Positions 1-6,437 of a DNA stretch of 40,428 nucleotides are shown here, piece after piece. The notes below the pieces were generated by a model. That model saw nothing but the letters and a program-made list of their open reading frames with translations. It had not been told where the DNA came from and did no database searches. Every line of letters begins with the position of its first letter. Position 1 is the stretch's first letter. The position numbers and the translations under genes are program-made. Origin of the DNA: Ruminococcus sp. GTDB taxonomy: Bacteria > Bacillota > Clostridia > Oscillospirales > Ruminococcaceae. Location: the NCBI GenBank assembly GCA_017517145.1, contig JAFXAJ010000014.1:1-40428 (forward strand). Reading direction: 5' to 3'.

Positions 1-155
1 TACTTTCCGCTGAAACAGACCGTATTCCTGCAAATTATACAGCACTTACAGATGAGGAGCATATCAAGAAGATGAATCTTCTTCTTGAACATCTTGAGGA
101 TAACGATGATGTTCAGAATGTATATCACAACTGGGAGATGCCCGAGGAAGAATAA
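1..155 (+). CDS. yebC: YebC/PmpR family regulator, C-terminal end (5' truncated by window)
   Basis: Only the last 50 or so codons are present, read in the frame that starts at base 3 and ends with TAA at 153-155. The residues include NYTALTDEEHIKK and LEDNDDVQNVYHNWEMPEEE. The 'LEDNDDVQNVYHN' tail is the well-known C-terminal signature of the YebC/PmpR/TACO1 family. These are cytoplasmic proteins of about 240 residues, described as transcriptional regulators and, in some members, as helpers of ribosomes stalled on proline-rich stretches. A hairpin terminator follows at 169-207, so the gene is transcriptionally separate from the acetyltransferases downstream. The identification rests on the C-terminal signature alone. 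Confidence 0.88.
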   Translation, partial: LSAETDRIPANYTALTDEEHIKKMNLLLEHLEDNDDVQNVYHNWEMPEEE

Positions 156-168
156 ATCAGGAAATTGC

Positions 169-207
169 TAAGCGGACATTGCGAGATTGCATTGTCCGCT
201 TAATTTG
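169..207 (+). terminator. Rho-independent terminator after yebC
   Basis: A 10-bp stem (TAAGCGGACA at 169-178 with TGTCCGCTTA at 193-202) has a 14-base loop and is followed by a short T-rich run. The stem resembles the GGCGGAC/GTCCGCC terminators at 2729, 7780 and 15172. Confidence 0.7.
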
Positions 208-219
208 TTGAGGTGAATT

Positions 220-774
220 ATGTCAATAACTCTTGAAAAATACGTAAAATCCGATAAAAAGCAGGTTAAAAAACTCTATCTCACGGCATTTCCTGCGGAG
301 GAGAGAGTGCCCTTTTTCATAATGATAAACAGGGAGAAAAGGGGAAAGTCTGAAATGCTTACTGCACGGGATAAGGGCAAATTTATTGGCTTTGTATATA
401 TGGTTTGCGATGAAAAGCTTGCTTATATCTTTTACCTTGCAGTTGATGACACAAAACGAGGTCAGGGCTATGGCACAAAAATAATTGAGGCACTAAAGGA
501 AAAATACAATGGCAGACGGCTTTTTCTTGCAAGAGAACAGCTTGACAAATCTGCTGAAAACTATGAGCAGAGAGTAAACAGGCATAATTTTTATCTCCAC
601 TGTGGTTTTGAGGATTTGCCATGCTGCATAAAGGAAGGCCCTGTTGTATATGATGTAATGGGAATCGGCGGAAAAGTAACAGCTGAAGAATACCACAGCC
701 TTATCAAGGACTGGGCAGGGATATTGTTGAAAATAGTGGATATGAAAATTATTGAAAAGCAGGAGTTATTATGA
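220..774 (+). CDS. GNAT family N-acetyltransferase
   Basis: A 184-residue cytoplasmic protein with a GNAT fold. The acetyl-CoA binding motif A is visible as 'YLAVDDTKRGQGYGTKIIEAL' around residues 73-93, with the typical R/Q-x-x-G-x-G/A core (RGQGYG). The preceding strand (AYIFYLAV) and the later 'RHNFYLHCGFED' (N-x-x-FY-x-x-x-GF) are also typical. The substrate cannot be told. The start is ATG with GAGGTG about 7 bases upstream. The gene overlaps the next one by four bases (ATGA), so the two acetyltransferases are probably translated together. Confidence 0.85.
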   Translation: MSITLEKYVKSDKKQVKKLYLTAFPAEERVPFFIMINREKRGKSEMLTARDKGKFIGFVYMVCDEKLAYIFYLAVDDTKRGQGYGTKIIEALKEKYNGRRLFLAREQLDKSAENYEQRVNRHNFYLHCGFEDLPCCIKEGPVVYDVMGIGGKVTAEEYHSLIKDWAGILLKIVDMKIIEKQELL

Positions 775-1271
775 GCGTTGAAATAAAAAAAGTAAAATAT
801 TATCCCGAACTCCGTGAAATAGCGGCACTTGCGGATATAATATGGCATGAGTGCTACGGCGAATTACTGGGGCAGGGGCAGGTTGACTATATGGTTGAAA
901 AATTTCAGTCTGTTGACGCTATGACAGAGCAGATTGAAAAACAGGGCTATACATATCTTTCTGTCTGTGATGATGAAGAATTATGCGGATATATCGGCAT
1001 AAAACCGGAAGCTGATGACCGCCTTTTCCTTAGCAAGCTTTATCTGCGCAATGATAAAAGAGGCAGGGGAACAGCATCTGCAATGCTGAATTATGTTTTT
1101 GAAGAAGCACGTAAAATCGGGAAAAAAAGAGTGTACCTCACTGTGAATAAGCATAACAGCCATGCAATTGATGTATACAAAAAAACGGGATTTGTCGTTG
1201 CAGATACAGCTGTTACTGATATTGGCGGCGGATATGTCATGGATGATTATATAATGGAATATGTTTTATAA
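771..1271 (+). CDS. GNAT family N-acetyltransferase
   Basis: A second GNAT protein of 166 residues, start-stop coupled (ATGA) to the first. Motif A reads 'LYLRNDKRGRGTASAMLNYV' around residues 91-110, with the RGRGTA acetyl-CoA loop. The C-terminal 'NKHNSHAIDVYKKTGFVV' is the usual N-x-x-A-x-x-x-Y-x-x-x-GF motif. The pair is not close enough in sequence to look like a recent tandem duplicate. Neither acceptor can be named. Family members acetylate amino acids, peptides, antibiotics or polyamines. Confidence 0.85.
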   Translation: MSVEIKKVKYYPELREIAALADIIWHECYGELLGQGQVDYMVEKFQSVDAMTEQIEKQGYTYLSVCDDEELCGYIGIKPEADDRLFLSKLYLRNDKRGRGTASAMLNYVFEEARKIGKKRVYLTVNKHNSHAIDVYKKTGFVVADTAVTDIGGGYVMDDYIMEYVL

Positions 1272-1329
1272 TTGCTGAGTATAATCTATAGTGGTTTCTT
1301 ATAGAAAACACCTATAAAAAGGAGAAAAT

Positions 1330-1896
1330 ATGGGTATAGCAGAACTTATTTTAGTATCTCTCGGACTTGCAATGGACGCATTTTCTGTGTCGGTGTGCAA
1401 GGGACTGAGCATGAAGAAGGTTGATTATAGAGGTGCAGTTGTTACGGCACTGTTTTTCGGCGTTTTTCAGGGAATTATGCCGCTTTTAGGTTATTTCCTT
1501 GGCAGCAGTTTTGAGCAGTTTATCAGTAGTTTCAGCCATTGGATAGCCTTTATACTTCTGGGATTCATCGGCGGAAAAATGATATACGAGGTAATCAAAG
1601 ACGGCGATGATGAAAATATCAGCGGTGAATATAAGCTTGATATAAAGGAACTTTTTATACTTGCTATTGCTACAAGTATTGATGCTCTTGCAGTTGGAGT
1701 AATATTTGCCGCACAGAAAACAAATCTGATATTGTCGGTATCAGTAATTGCGGGTATAACATTTGCAGTATGTCTTGCAGGTGTAATTATCGGCAATCGT
1801 TTCGGCAGCAAATACGAGAAAAAAGCGGAGCTTGCAGGCGGTATTGTCCTTGTGATTATCGGTGTGAAGCTTCTTGTTGATGGATTGGTGAAATAA
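1330..1896 (+). CDS. mntP: MntP manganese efflux pump
   Basis: A 188-residue integral membrane protein with about six hydrophobic segments, the normal size for MntP (formerly YebN, DUF204). The two internal repeats each carry the conserved acidic motif: 'LGLAMDAFSVSVCKG' near the N-terminus and 'IATSIDALAVGV' in the middle. Family members export Mn2+ and protect against manganese excess. The start ATG has AAAAAGGAG 5-6 bases upstream. The 58-base gap before the gene is too short for a yybP-ykoY manganese riboswitch and none is seen. The metallophosphoesterase begins four bases after the stop, so the two are probably co-transcribed; these phosphatases often need Mn2+, but a functional link is only inference. 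Confidence 0.93.
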   Translation: MGIAELILVSLGLAMDAFSVSVCKGLSMKKVDYRGAVVTALFFGVFQGIMPLLGYFLGSSFEQFISSFSHWIAFILLGFIGGKMIYEVIKDGDDENISGEYKLDIKELFILAIATSIDALAVGVIFAAQKTNLILSVSVIAGITFAVCLAGVIIGNRFGSKYEKKAELAGGIVLVIIGVKLLVDGLVK

Positions 1897-1900
1897 AGAA

Positions 1901-2740
1901 ATGAAGAAAAAGGATAATTTAAAAAAGCGGCTTGTAATATATGCGGCAGCTGCAGTTGTTCTGTTTGTCTTTTGCAGCTGGCAGAATAATACCCTGACGG
2001 TTACGGAGCATATTTACAAAAACGAAAAAATAAGTGATGAACTTGATGATTTTACGATTGTTCATATATCAGATCTGCACAATAAAAATTTCGGCAAGGA
2101 ACAGAAGCGTATAGCTGAAAAAATAACAGAACTTGCACCTGATATAATCGTTATAACGGGGGATATTGTTGATTCTCGCCGTACAAATATTCCGAAAGCA
2201 CTTGAATTTGCAGAAAAAGCGGCAGAAATTGCCGATACATATTATGTGACAGGAAACCATGAACACCGCCTTGACGATGAAGATTTTGAGAAACTGATGA
2301 ACGGTCTGGAGCAGACTGGCGTGAAATGTCTGACTGATGAAAGCGTTGATATTGAGAAAAACGGCGGCAGTTTTGTGCTGTCGGGATTTGATGATGAATC
2401 TCTTGTAAATATTGAGTATAACTGTCCGAAGCTTGCGGCGGATAAGCTGAATGTGGTACTTGCTCATGAGCCGCAGCTGATAGAGGATTACAGCAACCAT
2501 GGTAATATTGACCTTGTGCTGACAGGTCATGCACATGGAGGGCAGTTCCGGCTGCTGTTTATAGGTGCGGTGTACGCTCCCGATCAGGGAATTAATCCTG
2601 AATATACCGAGGGTATGCATAAAATGGGCGATACATCAATGATTGTAAGCCGTGGAATAGGAAACAGTGCATTACCTGTGCGTTTGTTTAATTTTCCAGA
2701 AATAATAAAAATAACGCTGAAAAGCGAAAAGGCGGACTAA
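1901..2740 (+). CDS. Membrane-anchored metallophosphoesterase (YkuE-like)
   Basis: 279 residues. An N-terminal anchor (residues about 10-27, VIYAAAAVVLFVFCSW) is followed by a calcineurin-like phosphoesterase domain outside the membrane. The metal-binding blocks occur in order: 'VHISDLHN' (D-x-H), 'ITGDIVDSR' (GD), 'VTGNHEHRLDDE' (GNHE), 'VLAHEP' and 'LTGHAHGGQ' (GHxHGGQ). This set matches the YkuE/YaeI-type group; some of its members hydrolyse phospholipids such as lipid A precursors or phosphatidylinositols, others have unknown substrates. It follows mntP by four bases without a strong ribosome site of its own. A bidirectional terminator overlaps its end. Confidence 0.9.
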   Translation: MKKKDNLKKRLVIYAAAAVVLFVFCSWQNNTLTVTEHIYKNEKISDELDDFTIVHISDLHNKNFGKEQKRIAEKITELAPDIIVITGDIVDSRRTNIPKALEFAEKAAEIADTYYVTGNHEHRLDDEDFEKLMNGLEQTGVKCLTDESVDIEKNGGSFVLSGFDDESLVNIEYNCPKLAADKLNVVLAHEPQLIEDYSNHGNIDLVLTGHAHGGQFRLLFIGAVYAPDQGINPEYTEGMHKMGDTSMIVSRGIGNSALPVRLFNFPEIIKITLKSEKAD

Positions 2741-2750
2741 TGTCCGCCTT
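2729..2750. terminator. Bidirectional terminator between convergent genes
   Basis: AAGGCGGAC, loop TAAT, GTCCGCCTT: a 9-bp perfect stem. It overlaps the last codons of the phosphoesterase gene and lies three bases from the stop of the opposite-strand GH3 gene, so it can serve both. Confidence 0.8.
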
Positions 2751-2753
2751 AAT

Positions 2754-3989
2754 TTAATCCAATAAACCCATTTCATCCTTTTTTTCAAGGATTCGGGCAA
2801 CACTTTCGTTTATTCTTTCAAGTGGGATTTTTCCGCTGTTTACTGCCGCTTTTACGCCGTCAACAGCTGTCCGCAGGTCGTAGGGCATGAGTATAATGTC
2901 AACTCCTGCTTTTATGGACATTATTGCTGCTTCATCACTGGTGTATGTGTTGGATATAGCTCCCATTGCATGAGAATCAGTAATAATTAATCCGTCATAT
3001 TCAAGTTCATTTCTGAGCCAGTCTGTCACAACTACAGAGGACATATCAGCAGGAAGATTATCTCCTGACGCTGATACTACCTGATGACCCACCATTACAA
3101 AATCTGCACCTGCTTCAATTCCGCCTTTAAATGCTGGAAATTCCGTAATACGCATTTCATCAAGAGTTCTGTCAATTTCTACTGTGGCATAATGTGTATT
3201 TCCCGTACCTGCCCCAAGTCCGGGGAAATGTTTCAGAGTAGGCTCGATTTTCTGGGATTTCAGACCTTTTATCATTGCAGTACACATATCTGCAACAACA
3301 ATCGGATCGCTGCTGAAAATTCTGTTTCCAAGTTCATTGGTTTCGCTGATATATACATCGGCAACAGGGGCAAAATTCAGATTAAAGCCATAATCCGCAA
3401 TGTAGCCTCCAATAGTTCTGCCTGCTTCGTAAGTTGTGTTATAGTCGTTAAGCTTGCCGTAATAACTCATATCCTCTACAGCGGGAGGTGTCCAGAGGGA
3501 ACTCTGAACACGGGTAATTGTTCCGCCTTCTTCGTCAACGCTCTGAAACAGACCAATACCATTATAATCAAGCGCCATCTGCTGAGACTGGCTGAGCAGG
3601 TCACGAAGCTGCTGGTCGTATGAAATATTCGCATTAAAGTATATGAATCCGCCTATTGGATATTCAGCATAACAGGTTCTGAACCAGTCATCAACGTATG
3701 TAAGGCTGTCATAATATGATGATTTTTCAGGAGTGGCAATAAACATCTGACAGATTTTTTCCTGAAGATTCATTTTTTTAAGTCTGCGTTTTATTTTTGG
3801 AGAAATTTCATCCTCGTTGGCAAGTGTTGCCTGAGTGGTAGTAACAGCAGCTGCAGCTTCTGTAGGTTTTTGAGTAGTCTGCTCCACTACCGACGGAACA
3901 GCAACAGGCAGAAGTTCTACAGGCTCTTGCTCCTTACAGCCGCTTAACATCAAAGACAGAAACAATACAGGTAAAAATATTTTTTTCAA
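2754..3989 (-). CDS. GH3 family lipoprotein, NagZ-like beta-N-acetylhexosaminidase
   Basis: A 411-residue secreted lipoprotein. The start is TTG at 3989, chosen because it has GAGG eight bases upstream and gives a clean signal peptide ending in the lipobox LSGC (Cys18). Longer readings to 4259 have no such signal and run antisense-like into the DUF5662 gene. After a Thr/Ala-rich linker (residues about 35-65) comes one GH3 catalytic domain. The 'VDEEGG' loop, 'NFAPVADV', 'KHFPGLG' (near 253) and 'IITDSHAMGAI' (nucleophile Asp near 338) are all present. Single-domain NagZ enzymes cleave N-acetylglucosamine from muropeptides using an Asp-His dyad. Here the equivalent motif reads 'GNTHY', with Asn where Asp is usual. 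It lies 49 bases after the DUF5662 gene, on the same strand. Confidence 0.87.
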   Translation of the reverse strand: MKKIFLPVLFLSLMLSGCKEQEPVELLPVAVPSVVEQTTQKPTEAAAAVTTTQATLANEDEISPKIKRRLKKMNLQEKICQMFIATPEKSSYYDSLTYVDDWFRTCYAEYPIGGFIYFNANISYDQQLRDLLSQSQQMALDYNGIGLFQSVDEEGGTITRVQSSLWTPPAVEDMSYYGKLNDYNTTYEAGRTIGGYIADYGFNLNFAPVADVYISETNELGNRIFSSDPIVVADMCTAMIKGLKSQKIEPTLKHFPGLGAGTGNTHYATVEIDRTLDEMRITEFPAFKGGIEAGADFVMVGHQVVSASGDNLPADMSSVVVTDWLRNELEYDGLIITDSHAMGAISNTYTSDEAAIMSIKAGVDIILMPYDLRTAVDGVKAAVNSGKIPLERINESVARILEKKDEMGLLD

Positions 3990-4038
3990 TGTATTTTCCT
4001 CATTTCTTTCTACATCTGGTATACAAAAGACCGCTGCG

Positions 4039-4569
4039 TCACTTTTTTTGCTGTCTGATATAGCTGAATGTTTCCTTTTCTCCCTTTTCCGCAAGGAGAC
4101 GCAGCAGGAATTCAAGCCGTTCCGCCGTATGTTCCTCGATAAACCGTGTGCCATGTCCGGCGAGGAAATATTCCAGTGGACAGCGGTCGTTATAATCTTT
4201 TTTCTTATAGATTTTTGATGCAGCAACACGGTCGCAGAACATTTCATAGATATACACATCAGGCATAGGCACAGATATCATTTTTCCTGTTTTCATGGAA
4301 TAATCCGTCCAGTATTCAAAATGGTGACGGTTGCGTCCTTTATGGTGCAGCCATGCCTTTGAGTAGCCGAAAAGCTCTCTTTCTCGCTCGTTGGGACTGC
4401 GAATCCCCTGATAATATTTCACGCCCTGAATAAATTCCGTCGGTGAAAATTTGGATAAATCGTGGAGAAGTCCACGGCGGATTATTCCGGCTTTGAAGCA
4501 ATGTATCATAACCATATTTCGGTGACGGACAACTGTTCCGAGATGTCCGAAAAAATTTTTAATAATCAA
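4039..4569 (-). CDS. DUF5662 family protein
   Basis: A 176-residue soluble protein rich in His, Arg and aromatic residues. 'HRNMVMIHCFKAG', 'GLLHDLSKFSPTEF' and 'HHKGRNRHHFEYW' recall the DUF5662 family found in many Firmicutes, whose 'LLHDxSKF' segment resembles an HD-type metal site. No biochemical role is known to me. The ATG start has a G-rich ribosome site (CAGGGG) about 9 bases upstream. Its leader lies immediately beside the near-palindromic element at 4590-4752, so that element may supply or replace part of the promoter. The GH3 lipoprotein gene follows on the same strand. Family assignment is from remembered sequence likeness. Confidence 0.7.
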   Translation of the reverse strand: MIIKNFFGHLGTVVRHRNMVMIHCFKAGIIRRGLLHDLSKFSPTEFIQGVKYYQGIRSPNERERELFGYSKAWLHHKGRNRHHFEYWTDYSMKTGKMISVPMPDVYIYEMFCDRVAASKIYKKKDYNDRCPLEYFLAGHGTRFIEEHTAERLEFLLRLLAEKGEKETFSYIRQQKK

Positions 4570-4589
4570 TATATCAAACCCCTGTTATA

Positions 4590-4752
4590 GGGTTCTCTAA
4601 AAACCGGAACACGAGTGGAATTTCGTATATGACAAATATCAGTTACAAGGCGGCAAACCGCAGTAATACTTGATGTATTGCAAGGTTTGACAACGCAGTA
4701 AATGGTATTTGGCATAGAAAGTTCGCCGTGATGGAGGTTTTTAGAGATCCCC
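4590..4752. mobile_element. MITE-like near-palindromic element (163 bp)
   Basis: The ends are inverted repeats: GGTTCTCTAAAAACC at 4591-4605 against GGTTTTTAGAGATCC at 4736-4750. Inside, the two halves also pair: TATGACAAATATCAGTTAC in the left half matches the reverse complement of GTAAATGGTATTTGGCATA in the right at 16 of 19 positions. The centre, around 4672, is an imperfect palindrome (GCGGCAAACC... against ...GGTTTGACAACGC). There is no open reading frame. The element fills the gap between the DUF5662 start and the lacI-type stop codon, which it touches. No clear target-site duplication was found. It resembles a non-autonomous MITE or a large dispersed hairpin repeat. Confidence 0.7.
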
Positions 4753-5772
4753 TTATTTTATATCAAGAACGCTGTCTTTTTCGATTAATCTGCCGCTTAT
4801 AATTCTTCTTCCCTCACAATATCCGGGATTTTCAAGCTTTTTCACCATAAGGTCGACAGATTCCGAAGCCATCTGCATCAAGTCAACTTCTACTGTTGTA
4901 ATGGCAGGTATACATATATTTGAAACGGTGTAATTGTCATATCCGACAACGGAAATATCCTCCGGAACACGTACCCCTTTTGATTTAAGGGCAGCGATTA
5001 CCCTGAATGCTGTTTCATCGCTGTTGCAGACGAAAGCGGTGGGCATATCAGCAGGGAAATCAATTCTATCAAAGAGGATTCCCCTTTCGTCACGGTCTTC
5101 AAGAATCCACTCTTTTTTATAAATAAGATTATTTTCCATCAGGCATTTTCTGTATCCCAGATAGCGGTCGTTAATACTGCTTGTGGTATTGAGCGAGCCT
5201 ACAAAGCCGATATTCTTATGTCCTTTTTCAACAAGATGGTCTGTGAGCATATATCCGCCGTGATAACTGTCGGAATTTACAGAATCTACGTTGCATCTGC
5301 TGACATAGAAATCAACAAAAAGCAGCGGAATGTCGGTTTTACTTAATTCAATTGCGTATTCACGGCTGAGCTGACCAATAACAATAGCCCCGTCAACACG
5401 TCTTTCTGTTATAGTGGAGGGGAGCACAATAGATTTTTCGTTTTCTCTGGAAATACTTTCGTAAACCATTACAACGTTTGCAGCTGAAAGTTTATTGGAG
5501 ATATTAGCGGTAAGCTCCCAGTAGAAAGTGCCCATAGAGCCGATAAATCTTTCGGAAGTAAGAATAGCCACGCTTTTTCCGATTTTTGAGAGGTCTGAAC
5601 GTTTCTTTCCGGCTGTATTTGACGGTTTATAGCCCAGTTCTTCAGCAGTATCGCATATCTGTTTTCTCATCTGCTCACTTACGCCGTCACGTCCTGCAAG
5701 AGCATTTGAAACTGTAACGACGCTAACGCCCAGTTTCTCAGCGATGTCGAGCATACGTACACCATTTTTCAT
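4753..5772 (-). CDS. LacI family transcriptional regulator
   Basis: 339 residues. The N-terminal helix-turn-helix reads 'RMLDIAEKLGVSVVTVSNAL', followed by the hinge 'AEELGYKPSNTAGKK' and a periplasmic-binding-protein-like effector domain. The latter contains 'RVDGAIVIG', 'FVDFYVSRCNVDSVNSDSY', 'GHKNIGFVG' and the C-terminal 'PEDISVVGYDNYTVSNICIP', all typical of sugar-responsive LacI/GalR repressors. The ATG at 5772 was chosen because AAAGGGTG lies just upstream; a GTG nine bases earlier falls inside that site. The gene stands alone with no sugar transporter next to it, so its regulon may be elsewhere. A LacI-type palindrome overlaps its own promoter, which suggests autoregulation. Confidence 0.92.
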   Translation of the reverse strand: MKNGVRMLDIAEKLGVSVVTVSNALAGRDGVSEQMRKQICDTAEELGYKPSNTAGKKRSDLSKIGKSVAILTSERFIGSMGTFYWELTANISNKLSAANVVMVYESISRENEKSIVLPSTITERRVDGAIVIGQLSREYAIELSKTDIPLLFVDFYVSRCNVDSVNSDSYHGGYMLTDHLVEKGHKNIGFVGSLNTTSSINDRYLGYRKCLMENNLIYKKEWILEDRDERGILFDRIDFPADMPTAFVCNSDETAFRVIAALKSKGVRVPEDISVVGYDNYTVSNICIPAITTVEVDLMQMASESVDLMVKKLENPGYCEGRRIISGRLIEKDSVLDIK

Positions 5773-5798
5773 ACAAAACACCCTTTAATAAAATTTTA

Positions 5799-5870
5799 AA
5801 ACCGTATAAATTTCGGTTTATTATACTGTCTTAAATTATACCATATTTTAAGTAAAAAATAAAGCGCTTT
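5799..5870 (-). promoter_or_regulatory. Promoter and operator-like palindromes of the LacI-type gene
   Basis: Reading the minus strand, a TATAAT -10 box lies at 5840-5835 and a weak -35 (TTTATT) at 5863-5858, 17 bases apart. The perfect 10-bp palindrome AAAGCGCTTT (5861-5870) overlaps the -35 and has the central CG-rich core seen in LacI/CcpA-type operators. A second inverted repeat, AAACCG-N9-CGGTTT, spans 5799-5819 downstream of the start point. Both could be operators for the adjacent repressor. Confidence 0.55.
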
Positions 5871-5931
5871 TTTGATTTTTGTTGATTATGATAGTTTCAA
5901 CATAATATTTAAGTAAAATTATACAAAATAT

Positions 5932-5980
5932 CTGCAAAACCGCATATATCCGCTACATTTCGTGGCTAACAGTTTTGCAG
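5932..5980 (-). terminator. Possible 3' hairpin of the 62-residue gene
   Basis: CTGCAAAAC (5932-5940) and GTTTTGCAG (5972-5980) form a 9-bp perfect inverted repeat around a 31-base loop. On the minus strand it lies about 30 bases past the stop of the small gene and is followed by ATATTTTG. The long loop and weak T-run make termination uncertain; it could equally be a regulatory stem. Another pair, TAACAG/CTGTTA, overlaps it. Confidence 0.3.
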
Positions 5981-6007
5981 ATTATCGTCTGTTAATTTAA
6001 ATTTGTC

Positions 6008-6196
6008 TTATAAAATATCCTTAACTGATGTGGATTTAGGCAAATAAGGATACATTGTGTTGTAATTCTCGGAAATGGTTTCGGGAGAATTATTGGCAGG
6101 TATAAGTCCTGTCATATCACCATTGGAAGCGGCAGGACAAACGTATTCAAGACCGCCGTCATCCGGCTCGCAAATGGGAATATTTTTCTTATTCAT
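6008..6196 (-). CDS. Small protein of unknown function (62 aa)
   Basis: I do not recognise this protein with confidence. The ATG has AGAGGT eight bases upstream, so it looks translated. The product is acidic, without a signal peptide or membrane segment, and has two cysteines (IPICEPDD and YVCPAAS). A Gly-Asp-rich middle (NGDMTGLIPANN) is followed by an aromatic tail (ENYNTMYPYLPK, then STSVKDIL). The composition recalls small conserved clostridial proteins sometimes annotated as spore-associated, but that is an impression, not evidence. It lies between the LacI-type gene (same strand, 236 bases downstream) and htrA (divergent). A peptide precursor is possible, but no modification enzymes or exporter lie beside it. 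Confidence 0.6.
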   Translation of the reverse strand: MNKKNIPICEPDDGGLEYVCPAASNGDMTGLIPANNSPETISENYNTMYPYLPKSTSVKDIL

Positions 6197-6223
6197 ATTA
6201 TTTTACCTCTGTGTTGTTGTTAA

Positions 6224-6241
6224 AGATTCTTTTAAGAATCT
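6224..6241. promoter_or_regulatory. Inverted repeat in the leader of the 62-residue gene
   Basis: AGATTCTT-TT-AAGAATCT, an 18-base palindrome about 28 bases upstream of the small gene's start and between it and htrA. The two-base centre favours a DNA operator over an RNA hairpin. Confidence 0.35.
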
Positions 6242-6291
6242 ATAATATTATCCGCAGAGAATAATAAAAAATACCTGATTATCACATTCAT

Positions 6292-6314
6292 TCACATATC
6301 TCTCAAATATGTGA
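6292..6314. promoter_or_regulatory. Inverted repeat in the htrA / small gene divergent region
   Basis: TCACATAT-N7-ATATGTGA with perfect 8-bp arms. It lies mid-way in the roughly 240-base non-coding stretch 6197-6437 that separates the two divergent genes. It is surrounded by repeated ATCACA words and could be a shared operator site. Apart from this, the 18-base palindrome at 6224 and a TATAAT at 6386-6391 near htrA, I see nothing else in the stretch. Confidence 0.35.
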
Positions 6315-6437
6315 AAAATCAATCACAAATTATTTTTCTGATTTTTACAATTACTGCAACATGATTTCACAAAAGAAAAGTATACTATAATCATCAAAGG
6401 AAAACAACACATCCCAAAGAAAAGGAACGTGATTTTA

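Noticed and set aside
1272..1329. yybP-ykoY manganese riboswitch before mntP
   Set aside because: Only 58 bases separate the genes and no matching fold is visible, apart from a weak hairpin with a G-A mismatch.
3990..4259. N-terminal extension of the GH3 lipoprotein up to 4259
   Set aside because: It overlaps most of the 3' half of the DUF5662 gene in another frame, has no signal sequence at its start, and an internal TTG with a proper ribosome site and lipobox explains the protein better.
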